Positions 1 through 8,031 of a stretch of DNA of 64,000 nucleotides are shown one piece after another. The stretch spans positions 62,001 to 126,000 of the forward strand of contig NZ_SNWQ01000022.1 of assembly GCF_004361855.1 (NCBI RefSeq), written 5' to 3'. This DNA is from Kribbella caucasensis (GTDB lineage Bacteria; Actinomycetota; Actinomycetes; Propionibacteriales; Kribbellaceae). Within the stretch, counting starts at the first letter, position 1, and each line of letters begins with the position of its first letter. Below the pieces are notes generated by a model. That model ran no database searches, was not told the DNA's origin, and saw only the letters and a list, made by a program, of their open reading frames with translations. The position numbers and the translations under genes were made by a program.

Positions 1-224
1 CGTTCGACCTCGCCGACGAGCTCGCCAACGGACACCTGGAGACCGGTTTCCTCCTCGACTTCCCGGGTCACCGCCGCAGGGTCGTCCTCACCTGGCTCGA
101 CCCGGCCGCCCGGCAGCGACCACAGGCCGCGACCGGGTTCGTTCGCCCGCTGGACCACCAGCAGCCGGTGCTGCTCGTCGTACACGAGCGCCCCCACACA
201 GTCGATCCGGTCCTGCTCTCCCAT
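1..224 (-). CDS. Nudix hydrolase, 3' end outside the window
   Basis: The reverse strand reads MGEQDRIDCVGALVYDEQ and continues into a canonical Nudix box at about residues 40-62 (GGRVEPGE, then REVEEETG), so it should hydrolyse a nucleoside diphosphate linked to another moiety using Mg2+. Substrate cannot be told from this part. The ATG at 222-224 is the only sensible start because the frame begins right before a typical small-Nudix first strand (IDCVGALVYD). The gene runs off the left edge after 74 codons. It is transcribed away from the following noncoding stretch. Confidence 0.85.
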   Translation of the reverse strand, partial: MGEQDRIDCVGALVYDEQHRLLVVQRANEPGRGLWSLPGGRVEPGEDDPAAVTREVEEETGLQVSVGELVGEVE

Positions 225-368
225 GCCCGGCAACGATAGATCCGCCGTCCCACCACCACAACGCGGTAACAAATTGTCACGGACGGGTGCGATTAATAGT
301 TACCGCGCGGTGAGCCTCGGGACACGGCGGAGCGGGCGTGGTGTGCGGAGGGTCGCTGAGCCCCGTCA

Positions 369-460
369 CTCCACCACTCATCAAGTGCGCCGAGCCTGCG
401 CCCGCCACGCTTGAGCGGCGCCGCAGAAGGCGCGTTAACGGTGGTTGATGAGTGGTGCAG
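369..460. repeat. Short inverted-repeat element, copy 1 (CACCACTCATCAA family)
   Basis: The ends are near-identical in inverted orientation: CTCCACCACTCATCAA at 369-384 and TTGATGAGTGGTGCAG at 445-460, one mismatch over 16 bases. The interior contains a second small GGCGCC/GGCGC stem. The same ends flank a longer palindromic element at 26836-26982, so this looks like a dispersed MITE- or REP-like family rather than an accidental palindrome. Confidence 0.6.
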
Positions 461-500
461 GCACCGTGTCGGTGTTCCGGGGGAGGTCTGGGCGGGCGTG

Positions 501-575
501 GTGCGGGGCGGGCGCGGGGCGGGGCGGGGGTGTGCGGGGCGGGCGCGGGGCGGGGCGGGGGTGTGCGGGGCGGCG
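501..575. repeat. G-rich tandem repeat, 31-bp unit
   Basis: A 31-base unit beginning GTGCGGGGCGGGCGCGGGGC occurs at 501-531 and exactly again at 532-562, with a partial third start at 563. Long G runs on the plus strand make quadruplex formation possible. The decay continues to about 650 as GGGTTGGGTGGTGC repeats. No coding role is apparent. Confidence 0.7.
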
Positions 576-719
576 GCGTGTGTGGGTGGGGGTTTGGGTT
601 GGGTGGTGCGGGTTGGGTGGTGCGGGTTGGGCGGGGTGTGGACAGTTGGGCGGGGAAAGGGGGTGGGCACGGATAGCATCAGCGGCGAGAGATGTCCGGA
701 GAAGGGATCCTGATCGCCT

Positions 720-1601
720 GTGCGCATCGACCTGCACACCCATTCGAACCGCTCGGACGGCACCGACCCGGTCGACGTCCTGATCGCGCATGCGAAGCGG
801 GACGGCCTGGACGTGATCGCGGTCACCGATCACGACACGGCCGACGGCTGGGTCGAGGGTCGCCGGGCCGCCGAGCAGCTCGGGATCGGGTTCGTGCCCG
901 GGATCGAGATCTCCTGCAAGCTGAAGGGGATCTCCGTCCACCTACTCGGTTACCTGCCGGACCCGGCGTACGGGCCGCTGGCCGAGGAGTTGAAGATCGT
1001 CCGGGACGGCCGGACCGACCGGATCCCATCGATCGTCGCCCGGCTGAACGGTATGGGTGTCGCACTCACCGTCGACGAGGTGCTGGCCCAGGCGACCGGT
1101 ACGCCGTCGGTCGGGCGGCCGCATGTCGCCGACGCATTGGTTGCCAACGGCACCGTCGCGAACCGGAGTGAGGCGTTCGACAGGTTCCTGGCCGACGGGA
1201 AGCCTGGGCACGTGTCGCACTACGCGATCGATCCGGGCCGGGCGATCGACCTGGTCCGCGCGGCCGGCGGCGTACCGGTGATCGCGCATCCGTGGGGCCG
1301 GTCCAGCCATCGCGTCATCACCGTGGACCTACTCGCGCGCCTGGTCGCGGATCATGGGCTGGCCGGGATCGAGGTGGACCACCAGGACCACTCGCCGGAG
1401 TCGCGGGCCACGCTGCGAGGAATCGCGACGGACCTCGGCCTCATCTACACCGGGTCCAGCGACCATCACGGCGTCGGCAAGGTGGATCACGACCTGGGGG
1501 TGAACACGACCGAGCCGGAGCAGTTCGAGCGACTGCTCGACGTGGCGAAGGCGAACGCGGCGGCCAGCGAGGCGAACGTTCCAGAGGCCTACCTGCCGTG
1601 A
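720..1601 (+). CDS. PHP-domain phosphoesterase
   Basis: A 293-residue PHP (polymerase and histidinol phosphatase) family protein. Metal ligands are visible: DLHTHSNRSDG at the N-terminus (His6, His8, Asp13), VTDHDT at residues 36-40, VIAHPWG in the middle and GSSDHHG near the C-terminus. Length and motif layout fit the TrpH/YciV group, known to include 3',5'-nucleotide phosphatases and 5'-3' RNA/DNA trimming enzymes; the exact substrate is inference. GTG start at 720. The stop TGA overlaps the GTG of the next gene by 3 bases, so the two are translationally coupled. Confidence 0.88.
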   Translation: MRIDLHTHSNRSDGTDPVDVLIAHAKRDGLDVIAVTDHDTADGWVEGRRAAEQLGIGFVPGIEISCKLKGISVHLLGYLPDPAYGPLAEELKIVRDGRTDRIPSIVARLNGMGVALTVDEVLAQATGTPSVGRPHVADALVANGTVANRSEAFDRFLADGKPGHVSHYAIDPGRAIDLVRAAGGVPVIAHPWGRSSHRVITVDLLARLVADHGLAGIEVDHQDHSPESRATLRGIATDLGLIYTGSSDHHGVGKVDHDLGVNTTEPEQFERLLDVAKANAAASEANVPEAYLP

Positions 1602-2215
1602 ACGACATCATCAATCTGGCGCTGCTGAGCGAGGTCTTCGTCACCCTGTTCGTGATCATGGACCCGCCCGGCACCGTGCCCGTGTTCATCTCGCTGACGG
1701 CCGGCCAGTCGCGCGCCGTCCGGAAGAAGGCGGCCTGGCAGGCCGTGCTGGTCGCCTTCGGGGTGATCGTGGTGTTCGCGGCGTTCGGGCAGCAGATCCT
1801 GCACAACCTCGGGATCACCCTGCCGGCGTTGCAGTGCGCGGGCGGTTTGCTGCTCCTGCTGATCGCGTTGCAGCTGCTCACCGACACGGCCGAGGATCCG
1901 GTTCAGACTAAGAACGTGAACATCGCCTTCGTCCCACTCGGTACGCCGCTGCTGGCCGGACCGGGTGCGATCGTCGCGACGATGGTGTTCGTGCAGCGTG
2001 CCGACGGGTCGGTCCCGGACGTGGTCGCGATCTCGGTCGGCATCGTGCTGATCCACATCGTGATGTGGCTGACGTTGCGGTTCTCCGGGCTGATCATGCG
2101 GATCCTCGGCGAGAACGGCGTCCTCCTGGTCACCCGGATCGCCGGTCTGCTGCTGAGCGCGATCGCGGTCCAGCTGGTCGCCGACGCGGTGGCGGACTTC
2201 ATCAAGGCGGGCTGA
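1598..2215 (+). CDS. MarC-family integral membrane protein
   Basis: A 205-residue membrane protein starting NDIINLALLSEVFVTLFV, with about six hydrophobic segments and the MarC signature features (IMDPPGTVPVF near the start, AGPGAI mid-protein). The family is widespread but its transport activity is unproven; the old link to multiple antibiotic resistance has not held up. The start is GTG 1598, inside the stop codon of the PHP gene (GTGA overlap), rather than any upstream in-frame codon inside that gene. It precedes a RecB-like nuclease gene by 3 bases, so all three are probably one operon. Confidence 0.87.
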   Translation: MNDIINLALLSEVFVTLFVIMDPPGTVPVFISLTAGQSRAVRKKAAWQAVLVAFGVIVVFAAFGQQILHNLGITLPALQCAGGLLLLLIALQLLTDTAEDPVQTKNVNIAFVPLGTPLLAGPGAIVATMVFVQRADGSVPDVVAISVGIVLIHIVMWLTLRFSGLIMRILGENGVLLVTRIAGLLLSAIAVQLVADAVADFIKAG

Positions 2216-2218
2216 ATC

Positions 2219-3124
2219 GTGGCTGACGACCTGCTGCCGGGGATGCCGTCGCGGCTGTTCGTGGCCACGCCGACGAAGCTGCTGACGTTCGCGGACTGCA
2301 AGCGCAAGTACCGGTACACCTACCTGGAGACGCCGCGGCCGCCGAAGGGACCGCCCTGGGCGCACAACACCGTCGGCGCGATCGTGCACGAGGTGCTTGC
2401 CGACTTCTTCGGCCGGTGGCAGGCGTCGCGTCGTACGCCGGACGAGGTGGTCGCGAAGATGCGGTCCAGCTGGCGGAGTGAGGGATTCCGCGACGAACGG
2501 CAGTCACTCAGTTGGCGCGATCGCTCGACCGACATGGTGCTCGGCTACCTCCGCGACTCCGACCCGTACTACGAACCGCTGGGCGTCGAACGTACGGTCG
2601 CGTTCACCACCGAACGGGCCAGCCTGCGCGGCCGCGTCGACCGGATCGACGAGCGGCCCGCCCGCGACGGCAACGGCGGCACCGAGCTCGCGATCGTCGA
2701 CTACAAGACCGGTCGCCGGCTCCTGACCAGCACCGATGCGCGCTCCTCACTCGCGATGGCTCTCTACGTCCTGGGCGCCCGCCGAGTGCTCCGCCGTCCG
2801 TGCACCCGCGTCGAGCTCCACCACCTGCCGACCAACACGGTCGCCGCCGCCGACCATGACGACGACTCGCTCGCCCGGCACCGGCGCCGAGCCGAGTCCA
2901 TCGTCAACGACGCGGCCGCCGCCGAAGCCCGCTGGCAGGAAGGCCTCACTCCCGCCGAGGCCGACGCCGTCTTCCCACCCGAACCGTCACCGCTCTGCGC
3001 CTGGTGCGACTTCTCCCGCATCTGCCCGCAAGGCCGCCGGGTAGCCCCACCCCGAGACCCCTGGTCCGGCCTCGACGACTCCGACACCGCCACCCCGGCC
3101 CCCGACATCGCCGAAGCCGGCTGA
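2219..3124 (+). CDS. RecB-family PD-(D/E)XK nuclease with Fe-S cysteines
   Basis: A 301-residue single-domain nuclease of the Cas4/RecB type. The catalytic core is seen as EVLADFF (helical E), DRIDE, AIVDYKTGR (the D-x-K motif) and a later RSSLAMALYVLGAR helix (QxxxY-like). Cys in FADCKRKYRY and the C-terminal SPLCAWCDFSRICPQGRR give the four-cysteine pattern that holds a 4Fe-4S cluster in AddB/Cas4 relatives. GTG start 2219, 3 bases after marC. Such stand-alone RecB exonucleases are common in Actinobacteria; the partner is unknown. The 3' end is duplicated immediately downstream (see repeat 3046-3204). Confidence 0.87.
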   Translation: MADDLLPGMPSRLFVATPTKLLTFADCKRKYRYTYLETPRPPKGPPWAHNTVGAIVHEVLADFFGRWQASRRTPDEVVAKMRSSWRSEGFRDERQSLSWRDRSTDMVLGYLRDSDPYYEPLGVERTVAFTTERASLRGRVDRIDERPARDGNGGTELAIVDYKTGRRLLTSTDARSSLAMALYVLGARRVLRRPCTRVELHHLPTNTVAAADHDDDSLARHRRRAESIVNDAAAAEARWQEGLTPAEADAVFPPEPSPLCAWCDFSRICPQGRRVAPPRDPWSGLDDSDTATPAPDIAEAG

Positions 3125-3204
3125 CCCTCCCCCGAGCCCCGTGGTCCGGCCTCGACGGTCCCGGCACCACCACCGCAGCCCCTGACCTCGCCGAGGCCAC
3201 CTGA
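3046..3204 (+). repeat. Diverged tandem duplication of the nuclease gene 3' end
   Basis: Bases 3046-3124 encode the nuclease tail PPRDPWSGLDDSDTATPAPD ending IAEAG-stop. Bases 3125-3204 repeat the same DNA with changes and, read as codons, give LPRAPWSGLDGPGTTTAAPD followed by LAEAT-stop. The second copy lies after the stop, so it is a noncoding relic of an ~79-bp tandem duplication. Confidence 0.75.
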
Positions 3205-3238
3205 CCCAACTCGCCGGCGGCACCCTCGGTTCCACCCG

Positions 3239-3313
3239 CTGCGGGTTGCGACTTTGGGCACGGAGCAGTCGTATTCCGCTCGGGGGTGTGCCTGGCGGGT
3301 GCACAAGGTGGGC
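3239..3313. repeat. Dispersed intergenic repeat B, copy 1
   Basis: The stretch containing TTTGGGCACGGAGCAGTC and GCCTGGCGGGTGCACAAGGT matches 56041-56113 at most positions with few gaps (there TTGGGCACCGGCCAGTC and GCCTGGTGGGTGCTCAAGGT). Both copies are outside genes. Function unknown. Confidence 0.55.
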
Positions 3314-3535
3314 AGGGAAGCGTGTCAGCGGCGTGTGCGTGGGGTGCCAGCGGGGGTGTGCAGGCTGGTGTCACCGAGGATGAAGGGGTGACCAGATGAA
3401 TGCGAAGACCGTGAACAAGGTGAAGGTGCCGGGCGCGACGCTGCACTACGAGGTGACGGGTTCGGGGCCGGTGCTGTTGCTGATCGCGGGTGGGTTCACG
3501 GATGGCGGGGTGTTCGAGTCGATCGTGGGGCAGCC

Positions 3536-3700
3536 AGTGTCCCGTGTCGGAGATTCCTTGACGTGGGCGGCGCCCAGGCACGCACCTCGCGGCGTTGGAG
3601 AAGCGGCCACGATGAACCCCGCATCGAGGCCGCTTCTCCGCCTTGCGATGCACGCACCTGGACACCGCCCACCATCAAGCAATCTCCGACACGGGACACT
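3536..3700. mobile_element. MITE-like element, 165 bp with ~80-bp terminal inverted repeats
   Basis: The element starts AGTGTCCCGTGTCGGAGATT and ends with its exact inverse complement for 20 bases; with a 1-nt gap and some mismatches the arms pair for about 78 bases, sharing TGGGCGG, CCAGG and GGAGAAGCGGCC blocks. It codes for no transposase. It is flanked by AGCC on both sides (3532-3535 and 3701-3704), a possible 4-bp target duplication, although removing it plus one AGCC would not restore the host reading frame, so another small change must also have occurred. Confidence 0.75.
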
Positions 3701-4253
3701 AGCCGCGGAGTACACGGTGGTCGCGTACGACCCACGCGGCAACTCGCGCAGCCCGTACGACGAGGCGCCGGTCGACGAACGCGTGGATCGGTCGGCCGCG
3801 GACGCGTTGGCCGTGCTCGACGTGGTCGGCGGGGACGAGCCGGCCTACGTGTTCGGGAGTAGTTCGGGGGCGATCACGGGGCTCGAGTTGCTCGCGCGGT
3901 ACCCGGATCGGGTGCGGATACTGGTTGCGCACGAGCCGCCGGCGGTCGAGGTGCTGCCGGACGTGGAGGTCGCGCGGGCGTTCTTCGAGGATGTGCACGG
4001 CACGTTCCGTACCGACGGGGTCGAGGCCGCGCTGCGGCTGTTCTCGGGCGGGCTCGGGTTCGATGAGGAGGATGAGCCGGCGCCGGAGGACCTGCGGCCG
4101 GAGTACCGCGAGGTGATGGAGCGGATGGGCGCGAACATGGCGGTGTTCTTCGCGCACAAGTTGCTGCCGTTCACGCGGTACCGGCCGGAGCTGGCGGCGT
4201 TGAAGGAGGTCGCGCACAAGCTGGTGCCGGCGGCCGGGATCGAGTCGGCGAAG

Positions 4254-4291
4254 CATCTAGTTGTCCCGTGTCGGAGACAAAATCGGCGCAG
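4254..4291. mobile_element. Solo end fragment of the same MITE family
   Basis: Here CTAGTTGTCCCGTGTCGGAG, nearly identical to the MITE terminus, is embedded in a 29-base insert flanked by TCGGCGAAG and TCGGCGCAG, a near-perfect 9-bp direct repeat. Removing 38 bases restores the hydrolase frame exactly (ESAQPIGVIAGEVGWPV). This is therefore a footprint of an insertion and partial loss of the element. Confidence 0.65.
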
Positions 4292-4620
4292 CCGATCGGG
4301 GTGATCGCGGGCGAGGTGGGCTGGCCGGTGGTGAGCTTCCCGGGTGGGCATGCGGGGTACGCGAGTCATCCGGTGCCGTTCGCGACGCTGCTCGCCCGCG
4401 TGCTGGAGGCCGAGCTCAGCTGACACCCCAGATCGGCGGAATGCAGTTGACGCCCGTCGGCGGATCGGCGTAGCGTCGCTGTTCTTCCCTTGACAACGGC
4501 AGCTTCTTCGGCGTGCCGACACAGTGGTGTCCGAACCCCCCGGGTCCTGATGGATCCGGGGTAGTTCTGTGTGCCGCTGGACCCCCGGACACCGCCTCGA
4601 CAGAGTGAAAGGAGGTTCGG

Positions 4621-5418
4621 GTGGGCGTGTACTGGGCGATCGCGGTGCGCTCGTTCCGCCGGTTCTCGACGTACCGGATCGCCACCTTGACCGGCGCGTT
4701 CACCAATACCGTCTTCGGGTTCATCTTCTGCGGCGTCTATCTCACGCTGTGGGAGCTGCGGCCGGGCCTCGGCGGGTACGACGTGTCCGACGCGCTCACC
4801 TTCGTCTGGTTGCAGCAGGGGTTGCTGATGCCGATCGGGATCTTCGGCGCGTCGACGACGGTCGAGCTGGGGGAGCGGGTCCGGACCGGGGAGATCGCGG
4901 TGGACCTGTACCGGCCGACCCAGTTGATGCTCTGGTGGTTGTCGGTCGACGCCGGGCGGGCCATGTTCCAGTTGATCGCGCGGGGCGGGCTTCCGCTGCT
5001 GGTGGGGTCGCTGGTGTTCGATCTGAACTTCCCGTCCTCCGCGGCGCAGTGGGTGGCGGTGGCGGCCGCGCTGGTCTTCGGGGTGGTGGTGAGTTTCGGC
5101 ATCCGGTATCTGGTCGCGCTGTCCGGGTTCTGGATCACCGACTCGCGCGGGGTGGAACACGTGGCGATGGTGCTGTCGCTGTTCTTCTCCGGGACGATCC
5201 TGCCGCTGGTGGTGTTCCCGGGCTGGATCGGTGAGGTCGCGCGGGCGACACCGTGGGCGGCGACCCTGCAGGTGCCGATCGACGTCTGGCTCGGGCGCAA
5301 TCCGGGCGGGGTCGGTTCGGCGCTTGCGTTCCAGCTCGGGTGGATCGTCGTCCTGCTGGCCGCCGGGAGCCTGGCGACGGTGTTCGCGACCCGGAAGGTG
5401 GTGATCCAGGGTGGCTGA
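4621..5418 (+). CDS. ABC-2 type transporter permease (first subunit)
   Basis: A 265-residue membrane protein with six predicted hydrophobic segments and the cytoplasmic loop typical of the DUF990/ABC-2 permease pair (GERVRTGEIAVDLYRPTQ). The start is GTG 4621, behind a strong AAAGGAGGT at 4608-4616. It overlaps the second permease gene by 8 bases, and the ATPase gene follows, so the three form a heterodimeric ABC-2 exporter operon. The substrate is not evident. Upstream, bases 4547-4563 can form a CCCCGG/CCGGGG hairpin. Confidence 0.88.
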   Translation: MGVYWAIAVRSFRRFSTYRIATLTGAFTNTVFGFIFCGVYLTLWELRPGLGGYDVSDALTFVWLQQGLLMPIGIFGASTTVELGERVRTGEIAVDLYRPTQLMLWWLSVDAGRAMFQLIARGGLPLLVGSLVFDLNFPSSAAQWVAVAAALVFGVVVSFGIRYLVALSGFWITDSRGVEHVAMVLSLFFSGTILPLVVFPGWIGEVARATPWAATLQVPIDVWLGRNPGGVGSALAFQLGWIVVLLAAGSLATVFATRKVVIQGG

Positions 5419-6259
5419 GTCGCTCACCAAGGCCGAAGAGAGCTGGTTGTCCAAGGCAACGGCCTGGCCCGGGCAGTACTGGATGCTCGTGGTGATGTGG
5501 ATCCGGTCCTCGCTGGCCTACCCGGCGTCGTTCGCGCTGATGCTGCTCGGTTCGGCGCTGGTCACCGGACTGGACTTCGTCGCGGTGTTGCTGATGTTCA
5601 GCCACATCGAGACGTTCGGCGGTTTCACCCTGGCCGAGATGGGACTGCTGTACGGGACCGCGTCGATGACCCTCGGCCTGGCCGACCTGGTGATCGGGTC
5701 GATCGATCGGATCGGGCAGCGGATCCGGACCGGGGAGCTGGACGTCTGGCTGATCCGGCCGGTGTCCGCGTTCCTGCAGGCCGCCGCGGACAACTTCGCA
5801 CTCCGCCGGCTCGGCCGACCACTGCAGGCCGGACTCGTCCTGGTGATCTCCGTTGCCGCCCTGGAGATCGACTGGACCGTCGCCAAGGTCCTGCTGCTCG
5901 CGGTGTCGCTGATCTCCGGGTCGGTCATCTTCGCCGCGATCTTCGTGCTCGGTGGGGCGTTCCAGTTCGTCTCGATCGACTCGGCCGAGCTGGCGAACTC
6001 GTTCACCTACGGTGGCCAGCAGTTGACGCAGTACCCGTTGGCCATCTTCGGCAAGGACATCGTCCGCGCGGTCACGTTCGTCGTACCGCTTGCCTTCGTC
6101 AACTACTACCCGGTGCTCCAGGTACTGGGCAAACCCGCCCCGCTGGGCCTGCCGTCCTGGATCGGCCTGCTCGCGCCCGCGGTCGCCGTCGTGATGGTCG
6201 CGCTGGCGTCGCTGGCCTGGCAAGCCGGTCTCCGTCGTTACCGCAGCACAGGGAGTTGA
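5411..6259 (+). CDS. ABC-2 type transporter permease (second subunit)
   Basis: A 282-residue paralogue of the preceding permease: both contain the RIRTGELDVWLIRPVSAF-like coupling loop after the second membrane segment, and both end with a membrane helix plus a short basic tail. Starts at GTG 5411, overlapping the upstream gene by 8 bases, and ends 3 bases before the ATPase gene. The pair would make the two halves of the channel. DUF990/DUF990-like permeases of this kind are annotated as daunorubicin-type or uncharacterised exporters; substrate unknown. Confidence 0.88.
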   Translation: MAESLTKAEESWLSKATAWPGQYWMLVVMWIRSSLAYPASFALMLLGSALVTGLDFVAVLLMFSHIETFGGFTLAEMGLLYGTASMTLGLADLVIGSIDRIGQRIRTGELDVWLIRPVSAFLQAAADNFALRRLGRPLQAGLVLVISVAALEIDWTVAKVLLLAVSLISGSVIFAAIFVLGGAFQFVSIDSAELANSFTYGGQQLTQYPLAIFGKDIVRAVTFVVPLAFVNYYPVLQVLGKPAPLGLPSWIGLLAPAVAVVMVALASLAWQAGLRRYRSTGS

Positions 6260-6262
6260 GTC

Positions 6263-7216
6263 GTGCCAGTCATCGAATTGGAGAACGTGTCCCGCGCCTT
6301 CACCGTGACCAGCCGCACCGGGCTACGGCGTACCCGGCGGGAGGTCCGCGCTGTCGACGGGCTGTCCTTCACCGTCGAACCAGGAGAGGTGATGGGCTAC
6401 ATCGGCCCGAACGGCGCCGGCAAGTCCACCACGATCAAGATGCTGACCGGCATCCTCGTCCCGTCCAGCGGTTCGATCCGGGTGGCCGGCGTGGACCCGT
6501 CGCGGCACCGGTTGAAGCTGGCCAAACGCATCGGCGTCGTCTTCGGCCAGCGCACCACGCTGTGGTGGGACCTGCCGCTCAAGGACTCCTTCGCCGTCCT
6601 GCAGAAGATGTACGCCGTACCGCGGGCGCGCCATGCCGAGAACCTGGCCACCTTCGTGGAACTCCTCGATCTCGGCGACCTCCTCGACGTACCGGTGCGC
6701 CAGTTGTCGCTGGGCCAGCGGATGCGCGGCGACATCGCGGCCGCGTTGCTGCACGATCCCGAGATCGTCTACCTCGACGAACCCACCATCGGTCTGGACA
6801 TCGTCAGCAAGGCCCGGCTGCGTGAGTTCCTCGCCCAGGTGAACGCCGAACGCGGTACCACGATCATCCTCACCACCCACGACCTCGACGACATCGAGGC
6901 GCTCTGCTCCCGCGTCATGGTGATCGACCACGGCCACCAGGTCTTCGACGGCACCCTCCCCGTCCTCCGCGCCTCCCAGAACGCCCCCCGCACCCTGATC
7001 ATCGACCTCGCCACCTCCCATCCCCCCATCACCATCCCCGGCACCACCGTCACCAAGACCGACGGCCCCCGCCAATGGCTCACCTTCCCCACCACAACTT
7101 CAGCGGCCCCTCTGGTAGCCCAAATAGCCGCCACCTACCCCCTGGTCGACCTCACAGTCACCGAACCCACCATCGAATCCATCATCACCAACCTCTACGC
7201 CCAAGCCCACAAGTAA
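6263..7216 (+). CDS. ABC-2 transporter ATP-binding protein
   Basis: A 317-residue nucleotide-binding subunit. Walker A GPNGAGKST is at residues 48-56, the Q-loop lies in VFGQRTTLWWDLPL, the signature is LSLGQRMRGD, Walker B is IVYLDEPTIGLD and the switch His is in TTHDLDD. The N-terminal extension before Walker A (SRTGLRRTRREVRAV) is usual for the group paired with two DUF990-type permeases. The last ~80 residues form the family's variable C-terminal domain; their codons are markedly C-rich. GTG start 6263, 3 bases after the permease stop. Confidence 0.92.
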   Translation: MPVIELENVSRAFTVTSRTGLRRTRREVRAVDGLSFTVEPGEVMGYIGPNGAGKSTTIKMLTGILVPSSGSIRVAGVDPSRHRLKLAKRIGVVFGQRTTLWWDLPLKDSFAVLQKMYAVPRARHAENLATFVELLDLGDLLDVPVRQLSLGQRMRGDIAAALLHDPEIVYLDEPTIGLDIVSKARLREFLAQVNAERGTTIILTTHDLDDIEALCSRVMVIDHGHQVFDGTLPVLRASQNAPRTLIIDLATSHPPITIPGTTVTKTDGPRQWLTFPTTTSAAPLVAQIAATYPLVDLTVTEPTIESIITNLYAQAHK

Positions 7217-7241
7217 CCCACAGACGAGTCAGATCGGGAGG

Positions 7242-7553
7242 TCAGCGGAGGTCGGCAATGACGGAAGCGAAGACCTGTTCGGGGTCGAGGGCTTCCGGAT
7301 CCTGAGACCATTTGCTCAGGTGGTCGGCCATGGTCTGCTCGTCGAGAGGTGTCAGGCCGGCGTCGATGGCGTCCTTGGCCTTGGTGACGGTGACTTCCTC
7401 GTACGTCAGATTCCTGGTCATGAAGAAGTCCTCGCGGAGGCCGTCATTGCGGTGGAACTTGCCGGTGTTCGGGACATAGGTATAGATGTCCTCGGCAATC
7501 ACAGCCGCGATCCAGAGGAACTCGCTGTCGTCCCGGACGACGTACACGCTCAT
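7242..7553 (-). CDS. Candidate immunity protein, third paralogue
   Basis: A 103-residue soluble protein of no named family that I recognise. It shares with the two next upstream genes the motif YVPNTGKFHRNDGLREDFF followed by LTYEE and a C-terminal LDPEQVFASV. The start MSVYVVRDDSEF at 7553 is preferred because AAGGAGG lies 11 nt upstream; longer in-frame starts reach into unalignable sequence. It is last in the minus-strand cluster headed by the RelA/SpoT-like gene, separated from its sister by 154 bp. Toxin clusters often end in tandem immunity copies, so an immunity role is inferred from context. Confidence 0.72.
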   Translation of the reverse strand: MSVYVVRDDSEFLWIAAVIAEDIYTYVPNTGKFHRNDGLREDFFMTRNLTYEEVTVTKAKDAIDAGLTPLDEQTMADHLSKWSQDPEALDPEQVFASVIADLR

Positions 7554-7707
7554 CGTTCCCTTGCCTCCTTGAGGTTGAATCCCTGGTCGGCTCCGCCGAT
7601 CGCGCTCGATCTCGTACGGCCGGGTCGTCGTCTCCGTCACCGCGATCGACGCGGATGAGTGCAGCGGTACTTCGATCCGCCAGCCGCCCGGTTCTCCTCA
7701 GTGACCC

Positions 7708-8022
7708 TCACGGGTTATGCCCGGCCGCCATCGACAGCGTCTCGGTCGGATCCAGCGACCGCTGATCGGCACGCCACTCCGCGAGGATCTCGGCGTACTC
7801 CTCCTCGTCAAGTGGCTCGACCCCGGTCTCGATCAACCGGCGAGCCTCGGCGATACCGCTCTCCGCGTAGGTGAAGTCGCGGTCCATGTAGAAGTCGTTG
7901 CGCAAGGCATTGTTATCGTGGAAGCGACCCGTGTTGGCGACATATCCGTACATGTTCTCGTGGGCCAACGCAGCCACCCAGACCATCCGGTCGTCTTCCA
8001 TGACGCGAAAGAGCCTCATCAT
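7708..8022 (-). CDS. Candidate immunity protein, second paralogue
   Basis: A 104-residue protein aligning end to end with its two neighbours: the segment VWVAALAHENMYGYVANTGR, then FHDNNALRNDFYMDRDFTYAE, is the shared core. It starts at 8022 (a second ATG follows at once at 8019), 9 bp after the stop of the preceding paralogue, so co-transcription is likely. No signal peptide or membrane segment. Divergence from the sisters is high outside the core, as expected for immunity proteins adapted to different toxin variants; function is inferred, not shown. Confidence 0.72.
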   Translation of the reverse strand: MMRLFRVMEDDRMVWVAALAHENMYGYVANTGRFHDNNALRNDFYMDRDFTYAESGIAEARRLIETGVEPLDEEEYAEILAEWRADQRSLDPTETLSMAAGHNP

Positions 8023-8031
8023 CTCAGCGAC

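Larger units (their letters stand above)
225..719. other. 495-bp intergenic region with two repeat structures
   Basis: No convincing gene. It lies between the divergent Nudix and PHP genes and holds a small inverted-repeat element (369-460) and a very G-rich tandem repeat (from 501). Open frames across it on both strands are low-complexity Gly/Arg or Pro/His products of the G-rich bias and lack ribosome binding sites. Confidence 0.6.
3396..4423 (+). pseudogene. Alpha/beta hydrolase disrupted by two small insertions
   Basis: The parts read as one alpha/beta hydrolase: MNAKTVNKVKVPGATLHYEV, VLLLIAGGFTDGGVFESIVG, then EYTVVAYDPRGNSRSPYDE, the nucleophile elbow FGSSSG, and a C-terminal WPVVSFPGGHAGYASHPV with the catalytic His. 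Two pieces do not belong. Bases 3536-3700 are a MITE that adds 55 foreign codons between strand 3 and strand 4. Near 4254-4291 a 38-bp insertion (a solo MITE-like end with duplicated target) shifts the frame, so the original end (stop 4421-4423) is lost and translation stops at 4304. The protein should be inactive. GTG/ATG choice: ATG 3396. Confidence 0.8.

Noticed and set aside
3536..3700. The extra 55 codons in the hydrolase considered as a natural lid domain
   Set aside because: The stretch is a near-perfect inverted repeat with ends found again at 4260, so it is an insertion, not a protein domain.
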